The notes under the pieces were generated by a model. That model had not been told where the DNA came from. It searched no databases and saw only the letters and a list, made by a program, of their open reading frames with translations. Positions 8,206 to 17,943 of a DNA stretch of 64,000 nucleotides are shown in pieces. Position 1 is the stretch's first letter. Every line of letters starts with the position of its first letter. A program made the position numbers and the translations under genes. Source of the DNA: Flavobacterium circumlabens (GTDB lineage: Bacteria; Bacteroidota; Bacteroidia; Flavobacteriales; Flavobacteriaceae); NCBI RefSeq assembly GCF_004345565.1, contig NZ_SLWA01000008.1, positions 124,001 through 188,000 on the forward strand. Direction: 5' to 3'.

Positions 8206-9552
8206 ATGCATAATTCAGTTTTTAAATTAATTACAATCAAAGAAGTTAAAAATCAATATTCTTTTTTAATCGATCGCGAAGGTTTCGATTATTTTGAAGA
8301 GTGGGAAGAGGAGGATTTCTTTTTGGTTGCAGCAGAAAATGTGAGTTTTGAAGGTAATTTTTACCTGGATCTTTATGAAGATAAAGAGAAAAAATGGCTT
8401 TCCACGGTCTTGAATCTTCCACTAAAAGAAATGGAAGATATAAGAATCGTCGGGATTTTAATTAATGGAAATCTCTCTGTAAGCGGAACCATCATAAATG
8501 CCGAAGGCGATTACGGGCCTTATGTTTTTATTAAAGGAAATGTAAGCTGCCAAAGTATGTTGTTGGGAGGTTCGTATGTTGAAATAGAAGGCAATGTGCG
8601 GGCGCAGGAAGTGGTGATGACCTATTACAATCATGGTAATTTTAAATGTTCCGGATGTGTGGAAGCGCCGGTTTTTATTATTAATGATCATAATACAGTA
8701 TTTTCAGAAAGAAAAAATGATTTGTTTTATTATAATGATAATGGTGATGATGTTGATCCGAAAAATGAATGTGAATATGATGATGAAACTGGCGACGAAA
8801 TTATATCAAACGAACTTCGAAAATTACTTGATAATCCGCTAATTGAGACTTTTGAAGAATTAGAGCGTGATTTGGCAAGAGGCGAGTTAGTTTTAAAACA
8901 AAACCATCCACCGGCAAAAACTTATGAATATTGGCGCGGTCGTGTTTTAGGAAATTATAGAGATCTTAAATTGGTTCCGAAAGAATTTAAAACCGAAGAG
9001 CTTTGTAATCTGGCGTTAGATATTACATATTATGCCCTGCCATTTGTGAACAAGGATTTTATTACGCCTGAACTCTGTAGAAAGTTAGTGGAGAAAGATG
9101 GTTTTGCAATTCGCGAAATTCCCGATCAGTTTATAACAGAAGAACTTTGCTGGAAAGCAGCTCAAAGCGGAACATTGATTTCATGCATTCCCACTGAGTT
9201 TTATTCTGAAGAATTAATCATAACGACTTTTAAAAATGGCAAACATGAACCTAATATTACCGACGTTCCTGCTATATTTATTACGGATATCTTATTGGTA
9301 GAATATGTGAAAATAGGCAAAGGGTTATGGCTGGATAAGGTTTGCAAAGAAAATGGAAAAGATAAATTATTGATTTTAAAACGAGTAATTGATTCGGGAA
9401 TAGAATATTTGGATAACATTTTTGGAAATCATTTCAGTAAAGAAACAGCCGAATATGCTTTTTCTGTTTATAAAAGTCAGGAGGAGTGGAATAAATATGT
9501 TCAAAAATATAAGGTTAAATTTGAACGTCTTGGGTTGAATGAATATTTTTAA
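8206..9552 (+). CDS. Hypothetical protein with bactofilin-like beta-helix and TEEL-C repeats
   Basis: 448 residues without signal peptide or membrane segment. Residues about 85-165 contain short glycine-spaced strands (ILINGNLSVSGTI, VFIKGNVSCQ, VEIEGNVRAQEVV) that look like a right-handed beta-helix as in bactofilins. An acidic linker follows (near residues 175-200). From about 255 there are repeats of about 22-25 residues with the core VPxEFxTEELC (KEFKTEELC, KDFITPELC, DQFITEELC, TEFYSEELI), a pattern seen in large repeat proteins of unknown function. The 8-bp gap to the next gene (9561) suggests co-transcription with the GNAT enzyme. Confidence 0.7.
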   Translation: MHNSVFKLITIKEVKNQYSFLIDREGFDYFEEWEEEDFFLVAAENVSFEGNFYLDLYEDKEKKWLSTVLNLPLKEMEDIRIVGILINGNLSVSGTIINAEGDYGPYVFIKGNVSCQSMLLGGSYVEIEGNVRAQEVVMTYYNHGNFKCSGCVEAPVFIINDHNTVFSERKNDLFYYNDNGDDVDPKNECEYDDETGDEIISNELRKLLDNPLIETFEELERDLARGELVLKQNHPPAKTYEYWRGRVLGNYRDLKLVPKEFKTEELCNLALDITYYALPFVNKDFITPELCRKLVEKDGFAIREIPDQFITEELCWKAAQSGTLISCIPTEFYSEELIITTFKNGKHEPNITDVPAIFITDILLVEYVKIGKGLWLDKVCKENGKDKLLILKRVIDSGIEYLDNIFGNHFSKETAEYAFSVYKSQEEWNKYVQKYKVKFERLGLNEYF

Positions 9553-9560
9553 AGTGAATT

Positions 9561-10007
9561 ATGCAATCAAAAATAAAAATTAGAAAAGTCGAAAAGCAGG
9601 ATTTAGATTTTGTGTACAAGTCAATTTGTGAACTTGAAAATGAAGAATTAGATTTTGAAGTCTTTGCGGCGATATTCAATGAAAATATTGCTAACCCTAA
9701 GAATGTTTATTTGATCGCTGAAAACGAAAACGAAAAAGAAGGTGCAGGTTTTATTAGTTTTCATACGCAGAATCTTCTGCATCATTGTGGTTTGGTTGGT
9801 GAAATTCAGGAGTTTTTTATGCATCAAAAGTACCGGGGTCAGGGCGTGGGTCGTTTACTAATTAATGAAATAAAATTTTTTTCAGAGCAGAATAATTTGA
9901 AAAGCATAGAAGTAACCACCAACCGAAGAAGAGTAGAAAATGTCCTGATTTATGAAAATCTTGGTTTTACCTTAAGCCATAATAAGTTTACGATTTATAA
10001 AGAATAA
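9561..10007 (+). CDS. GNAT family N-acetyltransferase
   Basis: 148 residues, the usual length of a single GNAT domain. The acetyl-CoA binding loop is visible as HQKYRGQGVGRLLIN (Q/R-x-x-G-x-G), followed by the beta-5 and alpha-4 segment IEVTTNRRRVENVLIYENLGF that is typical of the family. It starts 8 bp after the repeat protein gene. Substrate unknown. Confidence 0.9.
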   Translation: MQSKIKIRKVEKQDLDFVYKSICELENEELDFEVFAAIFNENIANPKNVYLIAENENEKEGAGFISFHTQNLLHHCGLVGEIQEFFMHQKYRGQGVGRLLINEIKFFSEQNNLKSIEVTTNRRRVENVLIYENLGFTLSHNKFTIYKE

Positions 10008-10025
10008 ATATCTATTTTTGACAGT

Positions 10026-10403
10026 ATGATTGACAGAGAAAAAATAATAGAAAACTATATTGCCGGTTACAATCAATTTGATATTGATAAAATGATGGCT
10101 GATTTTGATGACAAAATTGTTTTTGAGAATATTCAAAATGCCGAAGTAAACATGACTTTGTCAGGACTGAAGGAATTTAGAAATCAGGCAGAGGAAGCGA
10201 AAAAGTACTTCTCGGAAAGAGAACAAACAATTACATTATTCAGCCATTCAGAAAACCAAAGCGAAATTGCTATTGATTACCGCGCCGTTCTGGCAATGGA
10301 CTTTCCCAACGGAATGCAAAAAGGACAAGAATTAAATTTGAAAGGAAAGTCTGTTTTTGAATTTTCGAATAATAAAATTATTAGATTAGCAGATATAAGT
10401 TAA
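10026..10403 (+). CDS. NTF2-like / SnoaL-like protein
   Basis: 125 residues with the layout of a small NTF2-like cone fold: N-terminal helices (DREKIIENYIAGYNQFD), MADFDDKIVFEN, a central helical insert and C-terminal strands ending GKSVFEFSNNKIIRLAD. Members bind small ligands or act as isomerases or hydrolases; no catalytic residue can be named here. A promoter-like TATTTTTG lies just before the gene (about 10013-10020), close enough that the mRNA leader would be very short. Confidence 0.75.
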   Translation: MIDREKIIENYIAGYNQFDIDKMMADFDDKIVFENIQNAEVNMTLSGLKEFRNQAEEAKKYFSEREQTITLFSHSENQSEIAIDYRAVLAMDFPNGMQKGQELNLKGKSVFEFSNNKIIRLADIS

Positions 10404-10454
10404 GGTATTTTTTAGCTTAATGACTTTGCTATAATCAACTTTAAATAATCAGGA

Positions 10455-10826
10455 TTGAATAAACATTTAAAATACCTAATCGCACTCTTTCTGGCTTTTG
10501 TCGTGATTGCGGGCGACTGTACTTTAGATTCTCAATCCAAATCGGCAGCTTATTATCAGTCTTCGTTTGTTGTTTTAAGGAGAGAATTAAATCTTAAAAG
10601 TTCTTTTTTTTACAAATTTGGTGAAGTCGCCTCTTTCAGTAAAACAAGATTTTCAATTGTTTTAAGTTTTCTTAAAATAGAAAATATTTTTACTTTTCAA
10701 GTTAAGAAACTGCTTAAACAGCAAGATTTGCTGTACCAAAAACTAACTTCATTTATAAATCAATCTGTTTTTGTAAATGAAATAATTACTTCAAACAATT
10801 TCTACAAAAGTTTATACAGCGCTTAG
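10455..10826 (+). CDS. Hypothetical protein with N-terminal hydrophobic segment
   Basis: 123 residues from a TTG codon at 10455; there is no upstream ATG in frame. The N-terminus KHLKYLIALFLAFVVIAGDC is a hydrophobic stretch that could be a signal peptide or anchor. The rest is basic and rich in Phe, Lys and Ser (SSFFYKFGEVASFSKTRF), without a recognised family. A second small membrane-type ORF follows at 10901 after two hairpins. Start codon and reality are moderately supported. Confidence 0.5.
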   Translation: MNKHLKYLIALFLAFVVIAGDCTLDSQSKSAAYYQSSFVVLRRELNLKSSFFYKFGEVASFSKTRFSIVLSFLKIENIFTFQVKKLLKQQDLLYQKLTSFINQSVFVNEIITSNNFYKSLYSA

Positions 10827-10860
10827 AGATTTTTCTAAGCATTTATGCGTTTCAACGCAT
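10821..10860 (+). other. Two tandem small hairpins between small ORFs
   Basis: GCTTAGA (10821-10827) pairs with TCTAAGC (10834-10840), and ATGCGTT (10845-10851) pairs with AACGCAT (10854-10860). Neither is followed by a T-run, so they are not classic terminators. They could be mRNA-processing or attenuating structures between the 10455 and 10901 reading frames. Confidence 0.4.
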
Positions 10861-10900
10861 TCTATGATAAAATAATGTCTAATCATTTATTATTTTCAAA

Positions 10901-11080
10901 ATGTATAAACACAAAAATAAAACACGTTTAGAGCGATCTAAACGACCACTTCATTGGATAAAAAGAAAAATAGTTGTAATAATCACGGCTTTCATGTTAG
11001 GAATGGCAAACGGAATGAACGTGGAAGATCAAACCATTAAAATAAAACAAAATTATACGGAGCAACAAAAAAAGGATTGA
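10901..11080 (+). CDS. Small single-span membrane protein, 59 aa
   Basis: ATG at 10901 to TGA at 11078-11080. The product begins MYKHKNKTRLERSKRPLHW, has a basic region followed by one hydrophobic span (IVVIITAFMLGMANGM) and a short polar tail (QTIKIKQNYTEQQKKD). Positive-inside topology would place the tail outside. The strong alternation of a basic head and one hydrophobic span is typical of genuine small membrane proteins. Possibly linked to the preceding small gene. No family recognised. Confidence 0.55.
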   Translation: MYKHKNKTRLERSKRPLHWIKRKIVVIITAFMLGMANGMNVEDQTIKIKQNYTEQQKKD

Positions 11081-11176
11081 TTTGGTTGTTTTTTATTTTT
11101 TTTAAATAAGATATCGATTTTTAAATTTCTTACATTCGTCCACTCAAAAAAAAACACCAAAAACCAAGATTTATCT

Positions 11177-12349
11177 ATGAAAACAAAAAAATACCTTTTT
11201 CCAACGTTATTATTTTTTTCTCTTTTAATGTTCTCCTGTGTCTCTGAGGAAAAGTTGAGTGCTGAAAACACTATTCAATCTTTTAGTATAAGTAAAGGAG
11301 GCGTTACTAAAGATTTTACAGTTGTCGATAATTCAATTACTGGTAAAGTAGAAAGTACCTTTGAATTAAATGATCTAAGCTTATCAGTCTTAATTCCTAC
11401 AGGTGCAACAATAAGCCCTGAACCAAATACAATTAAATCCATTAATGGTTCATTTACTTTGGTAGTTACAGCCGAAAATGGTGATAAGAAAACTTATAAT
11501 GTAAATATAAATAGAGAGCCAAGTGTTGATAATTTTATTTTAGAATTCAATATTAAAACTCCAGACTTAATGAATGCGAGTATTAATAAAGAAACTGGAC
11601 TAGTAACAAGGAGGCTACCTGAATTCGTTGATTTAAAAAATTTAAGTGTTGACTTGAAATATTCAAAGTATGCTTCTATTTCACCAGATCCTGCAAGTAT
11701 TAAGGATTATTCATCTCCTGTAAATTTTACTGTTAAATCTGAATCGGGAATAGAAAAAATTTATCAGGTAAAATTAGAGCGTATGGATGTCAACAGAACA
11801 AGATCCTGTACAGAAGCCAATGCATGGAAATGGTTTGGTGGAGATGACAGAACTGATGCACCGGATCTTTTGCCGTATGATAGAAATGTATCGACTGGTC
11901 AGACAATTATCCTTGATAAAGATTTAGTTCCATCTGTTTTTAGTGTGAACCTTCGTGAAGGTTTTTATTATTATGAAAATAGTAAAGATTATAATCAGCC
12001 TGTAGTTCTGAAATTAATTATAAGAGATGCAAGTCTTAATGTATTAGCAACTACTACTACAGGTGTCTCAGGAGGGTTTAGTGGAGGATTTATTCCTTTT
12101 GATTTGCAAAAATTGAACCTTCTTTTAGAGGCTAATAAAACATATGTTTTTTATTGGTATCTAGTGGATGGAGAAAAATTAGGAATTACCGCGAGTAGTC
12201 CAGGTAATAATAAAAGCGGATCTGGATTCTGTTTTAACTCTGGCTACTCCGGTGAATCTAAAGTTAGTGAAAATACAAATATTGAAGATTCAAAAGTCAT
12301 GTTTGAGCACCCTTGGCATTTTAGCATAGAGTTAGAAGGCAAGGAATAA
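11177..12349 (+). CDS. Lipoprotein with two DUF5018-like beta-sandwich domains
   Basis: 390 residues with a lipoprotein signal peptide: hydrophobic core (LFPTLLFFSLLMFSC) ending in a lipobox Cys near residue 21, followed by VSEEK. Two tandem domains of about 90 residues show the pattern of DUF5018 in Bacteroidota (IQSFSISKGG, LSVLIPTGATISPEP, FTLVVTAENGDKKTYNV; then FILEFNI, YASISPDPASIK, FTVKSESGIEKIYQV). The C-terminal 180 residues form a further beta-rich module (FSVNLREGFYYYENSKDY). Probably surface- or periplasm-facing outer-membrane lipoprotein. Monocistronic, with a strong terminator at 12358. Confidence 0.75.
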   Translation: MKTKKYLFPTLLFFSLLMFSCVSEEKLSAENTIQSFSISKGGVTKDFTVVDNSITGKVESTFELNDLSLSVLIPTGATISPEPNTIKSINGSFTLVVTAENGDKKTYNVNINREPSVDNFILEFNIKTPDLMNASINKETGLVTRRLPEFVDLKNLSVDLKYSKYASISPDPASIKDYSSPVNFTVKSESGIEKIYQVKLERMDVNRTRSCTEANAWKWFGGDDRTDAPDLLPYDRNVSTGQTIILDKDLVPSVFSVNLREGFYYYENSKDYNQPVVLKLIIRDASLNVLATTTTGVSGGFSGGFIPFDLQKLNLLLEANKTYVFYWYLVDGEKLGITASSPGNNKSGSGFCFNSGYSGESKVSENTNIEDSKVMFEHPWHFSIELEGKE

Positions 12350-12357
12350 TCAGAGGT

Positions 12358-12390
12358 AAAAAAACCGAAGCAGAAATGCTTCGGTTTTTT
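12358..12390. terminator. Bidirectional intrinsic terminator
   Basis: AAAAACCGAAGCA, loop GAAA, TGCTTCGGTTTTT. GAAA tetraloop and A/T runs on both sides. It separates convergent genes ending at 12349 (plus) and 12428 (minus). Confidence 0.9.
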
Positions 12391-12427
12391 TATTTAATTT
12401 GGAATTTTTTTATTGGAATTTAAAATT

Positions 12428-13789
12428 TTATTCCACCCATTTATAATATCTCGCCCCAATCAAATTAGGGATTTCTTTTTCGATTCGGTCTAAAACCCAT
12501 TCGTTTTTAGGCGTTCGGATGCTTTCTTTTTGTTCTTTTTTGTGAAGGCTTTCGTAAGTTTTAAAATCAATTTCAACACTTTCTTTCAGGTTTTCAAAAA
12601 GTTTGGTTTTGGCTAAAGCCGATTGCCATTCGGCTTGAATGGTTCCTTCAAAAACTTTCGATTTCGATCCGCTTCCGTAGGCCAAAAATCCGAATGTAGT
12701 TCCGGAAATTTCTTGCTTAGTGTCGTAATAATGAGCCAAAGTCGATAATAATCCCATGAAAATGGATCCGGTGTAAAGATTTCCAATTAAAGAGGAAGCC
12801 AGTTCTGCAGGCTGCAATTTTTCGGTTACAAACTTTTTATATTCGTCTGATTTACCAACTTCTTTAATTTTAGATTGATAATCTGCCGATTCGATATTTT
12901 CTGAAATAATTTTATCGGCATGGTCTAAAGCATAAATCTCAGACAACATTCTGCGTCCCTGAAAAGAGTATGGAAGGTGCATGATAATGCTGTTCCAGGA
13001 ATTGTATAAAGTTTCGGTTGTGTTTTTTAATTTTTTGAAAGAGAAGTAAGCATTTCGAGTACGATCCATATAACACTGGTTCGAATACTGACCGTCAAAA
13101 ACCGGCTGATCCTTATGAATTTCGATTTCGGCTTCTAAGTTGTCAAACCACGGATCATTGTTTTCGTTTTGTGTAATGGCTTCTTTCGTGATAGTTCTGT
13201 AAGGTTTAAAAAAGTCGAAAACACCTTTGGTACTGGTAGCCCAATTTTCATCAAAAGCAATAATTCTTGGGTTGGAAGTTACTAACATTGCCAAAGCTCC
13301 GGCACCTTGTGTATATTCTCCGGTGGAGTTTAAGTCGTATTTCGCAAAATCGGTGGTCACCACAATTGCTTTTTTGGCAGGATTCAGTTTTACAAAATCA
13401 ATACAGTTTTGCAAAGCATCAACACCGCCAATGCAGGCAAACGTAAAATCGACAACGTCACATTCCGCCAGGGTATCTTCGCCAAATTTTTGTTCCATCA
13501 AACTGATTAGGAAAGAACTAATCGGTTTTGAACTGTCGATGCCGCTTTCGGTTCCGACATAAATCCGGCTGATTTCGTTTAGGTTTATTTGATTCTCAGT
13601 AATCAGTTTGGTTAAAGCGTTGGCTCCAAAAACGACTGCGTCCTGATGTACATCGGGCAGAGTCATTTTAATTAATCCAAGACCTTTTTCCAATTTTTCG
13701 GGTTCTATGTTTCTGGCAGTTGCCAAAGTTTTTATGGGTAAATGTATGTTGGCCACGTCAAAAGAAATAGCGTCAATTCCTGTTTTCAT
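12428..13789 (-). CDS. mvaS: Hydroxymethylglutaryl-CoA synthase
   Basis: 453 residues from the ATG at 13789 (KTGIDAISFDVANIHLP is the usual N-terminus; the longer frame to 13864 adds 25 atypical residues). Thiolase-fold condensing enzyme: catalytic Glu in VGTESGIDSSK, nucleophilic Cys in DFTFACIGGVDAL, and His in HLPYSFQGRRM. It joins acetyl-CoA and acetoacetyl-CoA to HMG-CoA, the first committed step of the mevalonate route to isoprenoids, which flavobacteria use. It is alone here; other mevalonate genes are not in the window. Confidence 0.9.
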   Translation of the reverse strand: MKTGIDAISFDVANIHLPIKTLATARNIEPEKLEKGLGLIKMTLPDVHQDAVVFGANALTKLITENQINLNEISRIYVGTESGIDSSKPISSFLISLMEQKFGEDTLAECDVVDFTFACIGGVDALQNCIDFVKLNPAKKAIVVTTDFAKYDLNSTGEYTQGAGALAMLVTSNPRIIAFDENWATSTKGVFDFFKPYRTITKEAITQNENNDPWFDNLEAEIEIHKDQPVFDGQYSNQCYMDRTRNAYFSFKKLKNTTETLYNSWNSIIMHLPYSFQGRRMLSEIYALDHADKIISENIESADYQSKIKEVGKSDEYKKFVTEKLQPAELASSLIGNLYTGSIFMGLLSTLAHYYDTKQEISGTTFGFLAYGSGSKSKVFEGTIQAEWQSALAKTKLFENLKESVEIDFKTYESLHKKEQKESIRTPKNEWVLDRIEKEIPNLIGARYYKWVE

Positions 13790-14046
13790 TCTGATTTTTT
13801 TTGAAGCCGATAAAGGTAAAATTATGCTGTTAAAATTCACTTGTTTTCGGTCAATAAAATTCATGATGTCTTTACTTTTGAGGAAAACAACTCAAAAAGT
13901 CCTAAAAAATAGCAATTTGGTAATTATATAAAAGTCAGGATTACGTTAAAATCGCTTGTGAAAAATTTCTATTTTCTTGTTTTTAAATAATTTGCAATAA
14001 AGTCACGGAAAGCTCTTTAAAATGATTATAAATAACAACGAAATGG

Positions 14047-14077
14047 TTGTAGTTCATTTGTAATTGCTTTATTTTTG
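14047..14077 (+). promoter_or_regulatory. Promoter of the sdhCAB operon
   Basis: TTG (14047-14049), a 20-bp spacer and TATTTTTG (14070-14077) match the Bacteroidota consensus TTG / TAnnTTTG recognised by the primary sigma factor. The start codon of sdhC follows about 34 bp later. Confidence 0.6.
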
Positions 14078-14110
14078 TATAATTTTTTAAAACAAACTAC
14101 TTAAACTCTT

Positions 14111-14776
14111 ATGGCACAATCTGCACTATTGAATGCTTCCATCTTAAAGAAAGTGGCTATGGCCCTTTCGGGAATATTCTTAATCACGTTTTTAGCGCTG
14201 CATGTTTCCTTAAATTTTATTTCTATAATTAGTGAAGATGTCTTTAATGAGGCTTCTCACTTTATGGGATACAATCCGCTAATACAATATGTAATGCAGC
14301 CTGTTTTGGCAATTGGTGTAATTTTCCACTTTATAATGGGATTTATACTAACAGCTCAGAATAGCGCGGCAAGACCAATTGCATACGCAAAATACAACGG
14401 AGCAGCTAACGCTTCCTGGTCGTCAAGAAATATGATTATTTCTGGATTGGTTATTTTGGCATTCTTAGGATTGCATTTTTATGATTTTTGGTTTCCTGAA
14501 GTAAACTATAAATACATAGTTGGTGAGGCACCAAATGCCACAAGATATTATGGAGAGTTAGTTCATAAATTTCACGATCCAATTCGTACCGGAATTTATT
14601 GTGTAGCTTTCGTTCTTTTAGGTTTCCACCTTTGGCACGGATTTGCGTCTTCTCTGCAATCAGTTGGGATGCACAATAAATACTCTCGATTCTTAAGTAA
14701 AATCGGTTATGGATTTGCGGTTGTAGTACCGGCACTTTTCATCCTAATCGCTTTAGTTCATCATTTCAATAATTAA
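14111..14776 (+). CDS. sdhC: Succinate dehydrogenase cytochrome b subunit
   Basis: 221 residues with five hydrophobic spans, the layout of the single-subunit di-heme cytochrome b of type-B succinate:quinone oxidoreductases. Candidate heme-ligand histidines occur in [27 protein letters not shown] and LLGFHLWHG. It anchors the SdhA/SdhB dimer in the inner membrane and passes electrons to menaquinone. First gene of sdhCAB, 11 bp ahead of sdhA. Confidence 0.93.
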   Translation: MAQSALLNASILKKVAMALSGIFLITFLALHVSLNFISIISEDVFNEASHFMGYNPLIQYVMQPVLAIGVIFHFIMGFILTAQNSAARPIAYAKYNGAANASWSSRNMIISGLVILAFLGLHFYDFWFPEVNYKYIVGEAPNATRYYGELVHKFHDPIRTGIYCVAFVLLGFHLWHGFASSLQSVGMHNKYSRFLSKIGYGFAVVVPALFILIALVHHFNN

Positions 14777-14787
14777 TATCAATTATA

Positions 14788-16788
14788 ATGGCATTAGATT
14801 CAAAAATCCCAAAAGGTCCAATCTCGGACAAATGGACAGATTATAAAGATCACATTAATTTAGTAAACCCTGCTAATAAACGTAATTTAGATATTATTAT
14901 CGTTGGAACAGGTTTAGCTGGAGGTTCTGCTGCGGCTACTTTGGCTGAATTAGGATATAACGTAAAAGCATTTTGTTTTCAGGATTCACCAAGACGTGCA
15001 CACTCTATCGCGGCACAAGGTGGTATCAATGCTGCAAAAAATTATAAAGGAGACGGTGACTCGGTTTACAGATTGTTTTATGATACTGTAAAAGGTGGAG
15101 ATTACCGCGCCCGTGAGGCAAACGTTCACCGTTTGGCTGAAGTTTCGGCTAATATTATCGACCAGTGTGTGGCTCAGGGAGTTCCATTGGCTCGTGAATA
15201 TGGCGGACTTTTAGATAACCGTTCTTTTGGAGGAACTTTGGTTTCCCGTACTTTTTATGCACAAGGACAAACCGGACAACAATTATTGCTGGGAGCTTAT
15301 TCTGCAATGAACCGTCAGATTGGCCGTGGTAAAATAAAAATGTACAACCGTCACGAAATGCTTGATTTAGTAATCGTTAACGGAAAAGCAAGAGGTATTA
15401 TCGCCCGTAATCTAGTTACCGGAGAAATAGAAAGACACTCTGCTCATGCTGTAGTTATTGGTTCAGGAGGATACGGAAACGTATTTTTCCTTTCTACAAA
15501 TGCTATGGGAAGTAACGCAACAGCAGCCTGGAAAATTCATAAAAAAGGAGCGTTTTTCGCCAATCCTTGTTATACACAAATTCACCCAACCTGTATTCCG
15601 GTTTCAGGAGATCACCAGTCAAAACTGACTTTGATGTCTGAGTCGTTACGTAACGACGGTCGTATCTGGGTTCCTGCCAAACTGGAAGATGCTCAGGCAA
15701 TTCGTGAAGGAAAGAAAAAAGCAACTGATTTATCGGAAGCGGAAAGAGATTATTTCTTAGAAAGAAGATATCCTGCTTTTGGTAACTTAGTACCTCGTGA
15801 CGTCGCTTCACGTGCTGCAAAAGAAAGATGTGATGCCGGTTTTGGTGTTAATAAAACAGGTGAAGCCGTTTATTTGGATTTCGCAGCTGCAATTAAACGT
15901 TACGGAACGGAAGAAGCTTATGTAAAAGGTCTGGATGCAAATGATACTGCTTTAGTAACTAAATTAGGAACTGATATCGTAAAAAGTAAATACGGAAACT
16001 TATTCCAAATGTACTTGAAAATCGTTGATGAAGATCCTTATGTAACACCAATGATGATTTATCCTGCGGTTCACTACACTATGGGTGGAACATGGGTAGA
16101 TTATAACTTAATGACTACCATCCCGGGATGTTTCTCAATCGGAGAATCTAACTTCTCTGATCACGGAGCAAACAGACTAGGAGCTTCTGCTTTGATGCAA
16201 GGTTTAGCTGATGGATATTTCGTATTACCTTACACTATCGGAGATTATTTAGCTCCGGATATTAAAATGGGTGAAATTTCTACAGACTTACCGGAATTCG
16301 TGGAAGCAGAGAAAAATGTAAAAGATCAAATCGACAGATTTATCAATAATAAAGGAACTCATTCTGTAGATTATTTCCATAAGAAATTAGGGAAAATCAT
16401 GTGGGATAAAGTAGGTATGGCTCGTAATGCTAAAGGTTTAAATGAGGCTATCGAAGAAATTGCTGCTTTACGTGAAGAGTTTTACAGAGATGTAAAAGTG
16501 CCGGGAAGTGCTAACGAATTTAATCAGGAATTAGAGAAAGCGACACGTGTTGCCGATTTCTTAGAGTTAGGAGAGTTGTTCGCGAAAGATGCATTACACC
16601 GTAATGAGTCTTGTGGAGGTCACTTCCGTGAAGAATACCAAACAGAAGAAGGAGAAGCACTTCGTGATGACGAAAACTTTGCTTACGTTGCAGCCTGGGA
16701 ATACAAAGGAAAACCAAGTGATGCCGTATTACACAAAGAACCTCTGGTTTACGAAAACATTAAATTAGTTCAAAGAAGCTACAAATAG
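14788..16788 (+). CDS. sdhA: Succinate dehydrogenase flavoprotein subunit
   Basis: 666 residues. N-terminal FAD-binding motif [20 protein letters not shown], the covalent FAD-attachment His in [11 protein letters not shown], the substrate-binding motif HPTCIP and the conserved arginine region GESLRNDGR-like ([12 protein letters not shown]). The length (about 650-670) is that of the longer type-B flavoproteins. Oxidises succinate to fumarate in the TCA cycle at the inner membrane face. Expressed with sdhC and sdhB; codon use is strongly biased, consistent with high expression. Confidence 0.97.
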   Translation: MALDSKIPKGPISDKWTDYKDHINLVNPANKRNLDIIIVGTGLAGGSAAATLAELGYNVKAFCFQDSPRRAHSIAAQGGINAAKNYKGDGDSVYRLFYDTVKGGDYRAREANVHRLAEVSANIIDQCVAQGVPLAREYGGLLDNRSFGGTLVSRTFYAQGQTGQQLLLGAYSAMNRQIGRGKIKMYNRHEMLDLVIVNGKARGIIARNLVTGEIERHSAHAVVIGSGGYGNVFFLSTNAMGSNATAAWKIHKKGAFFANPCYTQIHPTCIPVSGDHQSKLTLMSESLRNDGRIWVPAKLEDAQAIREGKKKATDLSEAERDYFLERRYPAFGNLVPRDVASRAAKERCDAGFGVNKTGEAVYLDFAAAIKRYGTEEAYVKGLDANDTALVTKLGTDIVKSKYGNLFQMYLKIVDEDPYVTPMMIYPAVHYTMGGTWVDYNLMTTIPGCFSIGESNFSDHGANRLGASALMQGLADGYFVLPYTIGDYLAPDIKMGEISTDLPEFVEAEKNVKDQIDRFINNKGTHSVDYFHKKLGKIMWDKVGMARNAKGLNEAIEEIAALREEFYRDVKVPGSANEFNQELEKATRVADFLELGELFAKDALHRNESCGGHFREEYQTEEGEALRDDENFAYVAAWEYKGKPSDAVLHKEPLVYENIKLVQRSYK

Positions 16789-16837
16789 TATTTAAAGAAG
16801 TCTTGATACTTGCTTTAATGCTTAAAACTTATACAAA

Positions 16838-17584
16838 ATGAAACTTACATTAAAAATATGGCGTCAGAAAAACGCCCAGGATAAAGGAGGAATCGTTGAT
16901 TACCCAATTGACGGAATCGAACCAGATATGTCTTTCCTTGAAATGCTTGATGTTCTTAACGAACAATTGATCAATAAAGGAGAAGAGCCTGTAGCATTTG
17001 ACCACGATTGTCGTGAAGGAATCTGCGGAATGTGTTCATTATTCATCAACGGAGAAGCACACGGACCGGACAGAGGAGTTACTACTTGTCAGTTACACAT
17101 GCGTATGTTTAAAGATGGTGATACGATTTTTATCGAGCCATTCAGAGCTAAAGCTTTCCCGGTAATTAAAGATTTAGTGGTTGATAGAAGTTCTTTCGAC
17201 AGAATTCAGCATGCAGGAGGATTTGTTTCTGTAAATACTTCAGGAAATACCATTGATGCCAATACCATTCCGATTAACAAACATGATGCAGATAAATCTT
17301 TTGATGCTGCTGCGTGTATTGGTTGCGGAGCTTGTGTAGCAACTTGTAAAAACTCATCGGCTATGTTGTTCGTTGGGGCTAAAGTATCTCAATATGCATT
17401 ATTGCCTCAGGGTAAAGTTGAAGCTGTTGATCGTGTTTTAAACATGGTGCACCAAATGGATTTAGAAGGCTTTGGTAACTGTACCAACACCGGAGCTTGT
17501 GAAATAGAATGTCCTAAAGGAATTTCTCTTGAAAATATCGCACGTATGAACCGTGAGTATTTAGCGGCAAGCTTAAAAGGATAA
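16838..17584 (+). CDS. sdhB: Succinate dehydrogenase iron-sulfur subunit
   Basis: 248 residues. [2Fe-2S] ligands are in [12 protein letters not shown] plus the later Cys in VTTCQLH; the [4Fe-4S] and [3Fe-4S] ligands are in [14 protein letters not shown] and [15 protein letters not shown]. It carries electrons from the flavin in SdhA to the hemes in SdhC. Last gene of the operon, 49 bp after sdhA, followed by a terminator. Confidence 0.97.
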   Translation: MKLTLKIWRQKNAQDKGGIVDYPIDGIEPDMSFLEMLDVLNEQLINKGEEPVAFDHDCREGICGMCSLFINGEAHGPDRGVTTCQLHMRMFKDGDTIFIEPFRAKAFPVIKDLVVDRSSFDRIQHAGGFVSVNTSGNTIDANTIPINKHDADKSFDAAACIGCGACVATCKNSSAMLFVGAKVSQYALLPQGKVEAVDRVLNMVHQMDLEGFGNCTNTGACEIECPKGISLENIARMNREYLAASLKG

Positions 17585-17608
17585 TTTTAAGAAAATAGTT
17601 TTAAATAG

Positions 17609-17639
17609 AAAAATGGGGTTTTAGGACCCCATTTTTTTT
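17609..17639 (+). terminator. Terminator of sdhCAB
   Basis: AAAATGGGGT, six-base loop, ACCCCATTTT followed by more T residues, 25 bp after the sdhB stop. Confidence 0.9.
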
Positions 17640-17814
17640 GTTTATACCGTTTCGAGATACTGCCTTTGGCAAGGAAATCTCACAAATTAAACTTAAGAAA
17701 GATAAAATTGTAAAGGCCTAAGATTTTCTTTTGATAAAAAGGTTTTAATTCTGCAATGTGGCAAAATTGAAATTAAATTAAATTTGCCACACTTTCCGTG
17801 GCAAAAAGAAAATT

Positions 17815-17843
17815 TTAAAAAAAATGCCACGCTTTTTGTGGCA
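17815..17843 (-). terminator. Terminator region for the minus-strand hexosaminidase gene
   Basis: Between 17640 and 17943 there is no gene. On the minus strand TGCCAC, loop, GTGGCA is followed by a run of eight T (plus-strand A run at 17815-17824). A second, related hairpin with TTTGCCAC / GTGGCAAA lies at 17783-17805, and a third half-copy TTTGCCAC at 17873. These similar GCCAC/GTGGC hairpins look like tandem copies of an intergenic repeat that also work as back-up terminators. Confidence 0.6.
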
Positions 17844-17943
17844 AAAAAAAAGAAAAATCACATTTGCCACAAAACTATATTATACAAGCGCTGTAAATTC
17901 TCGCGAGGATCAATGTCATAGAAATGCTTTTTATTCCGGGCGT

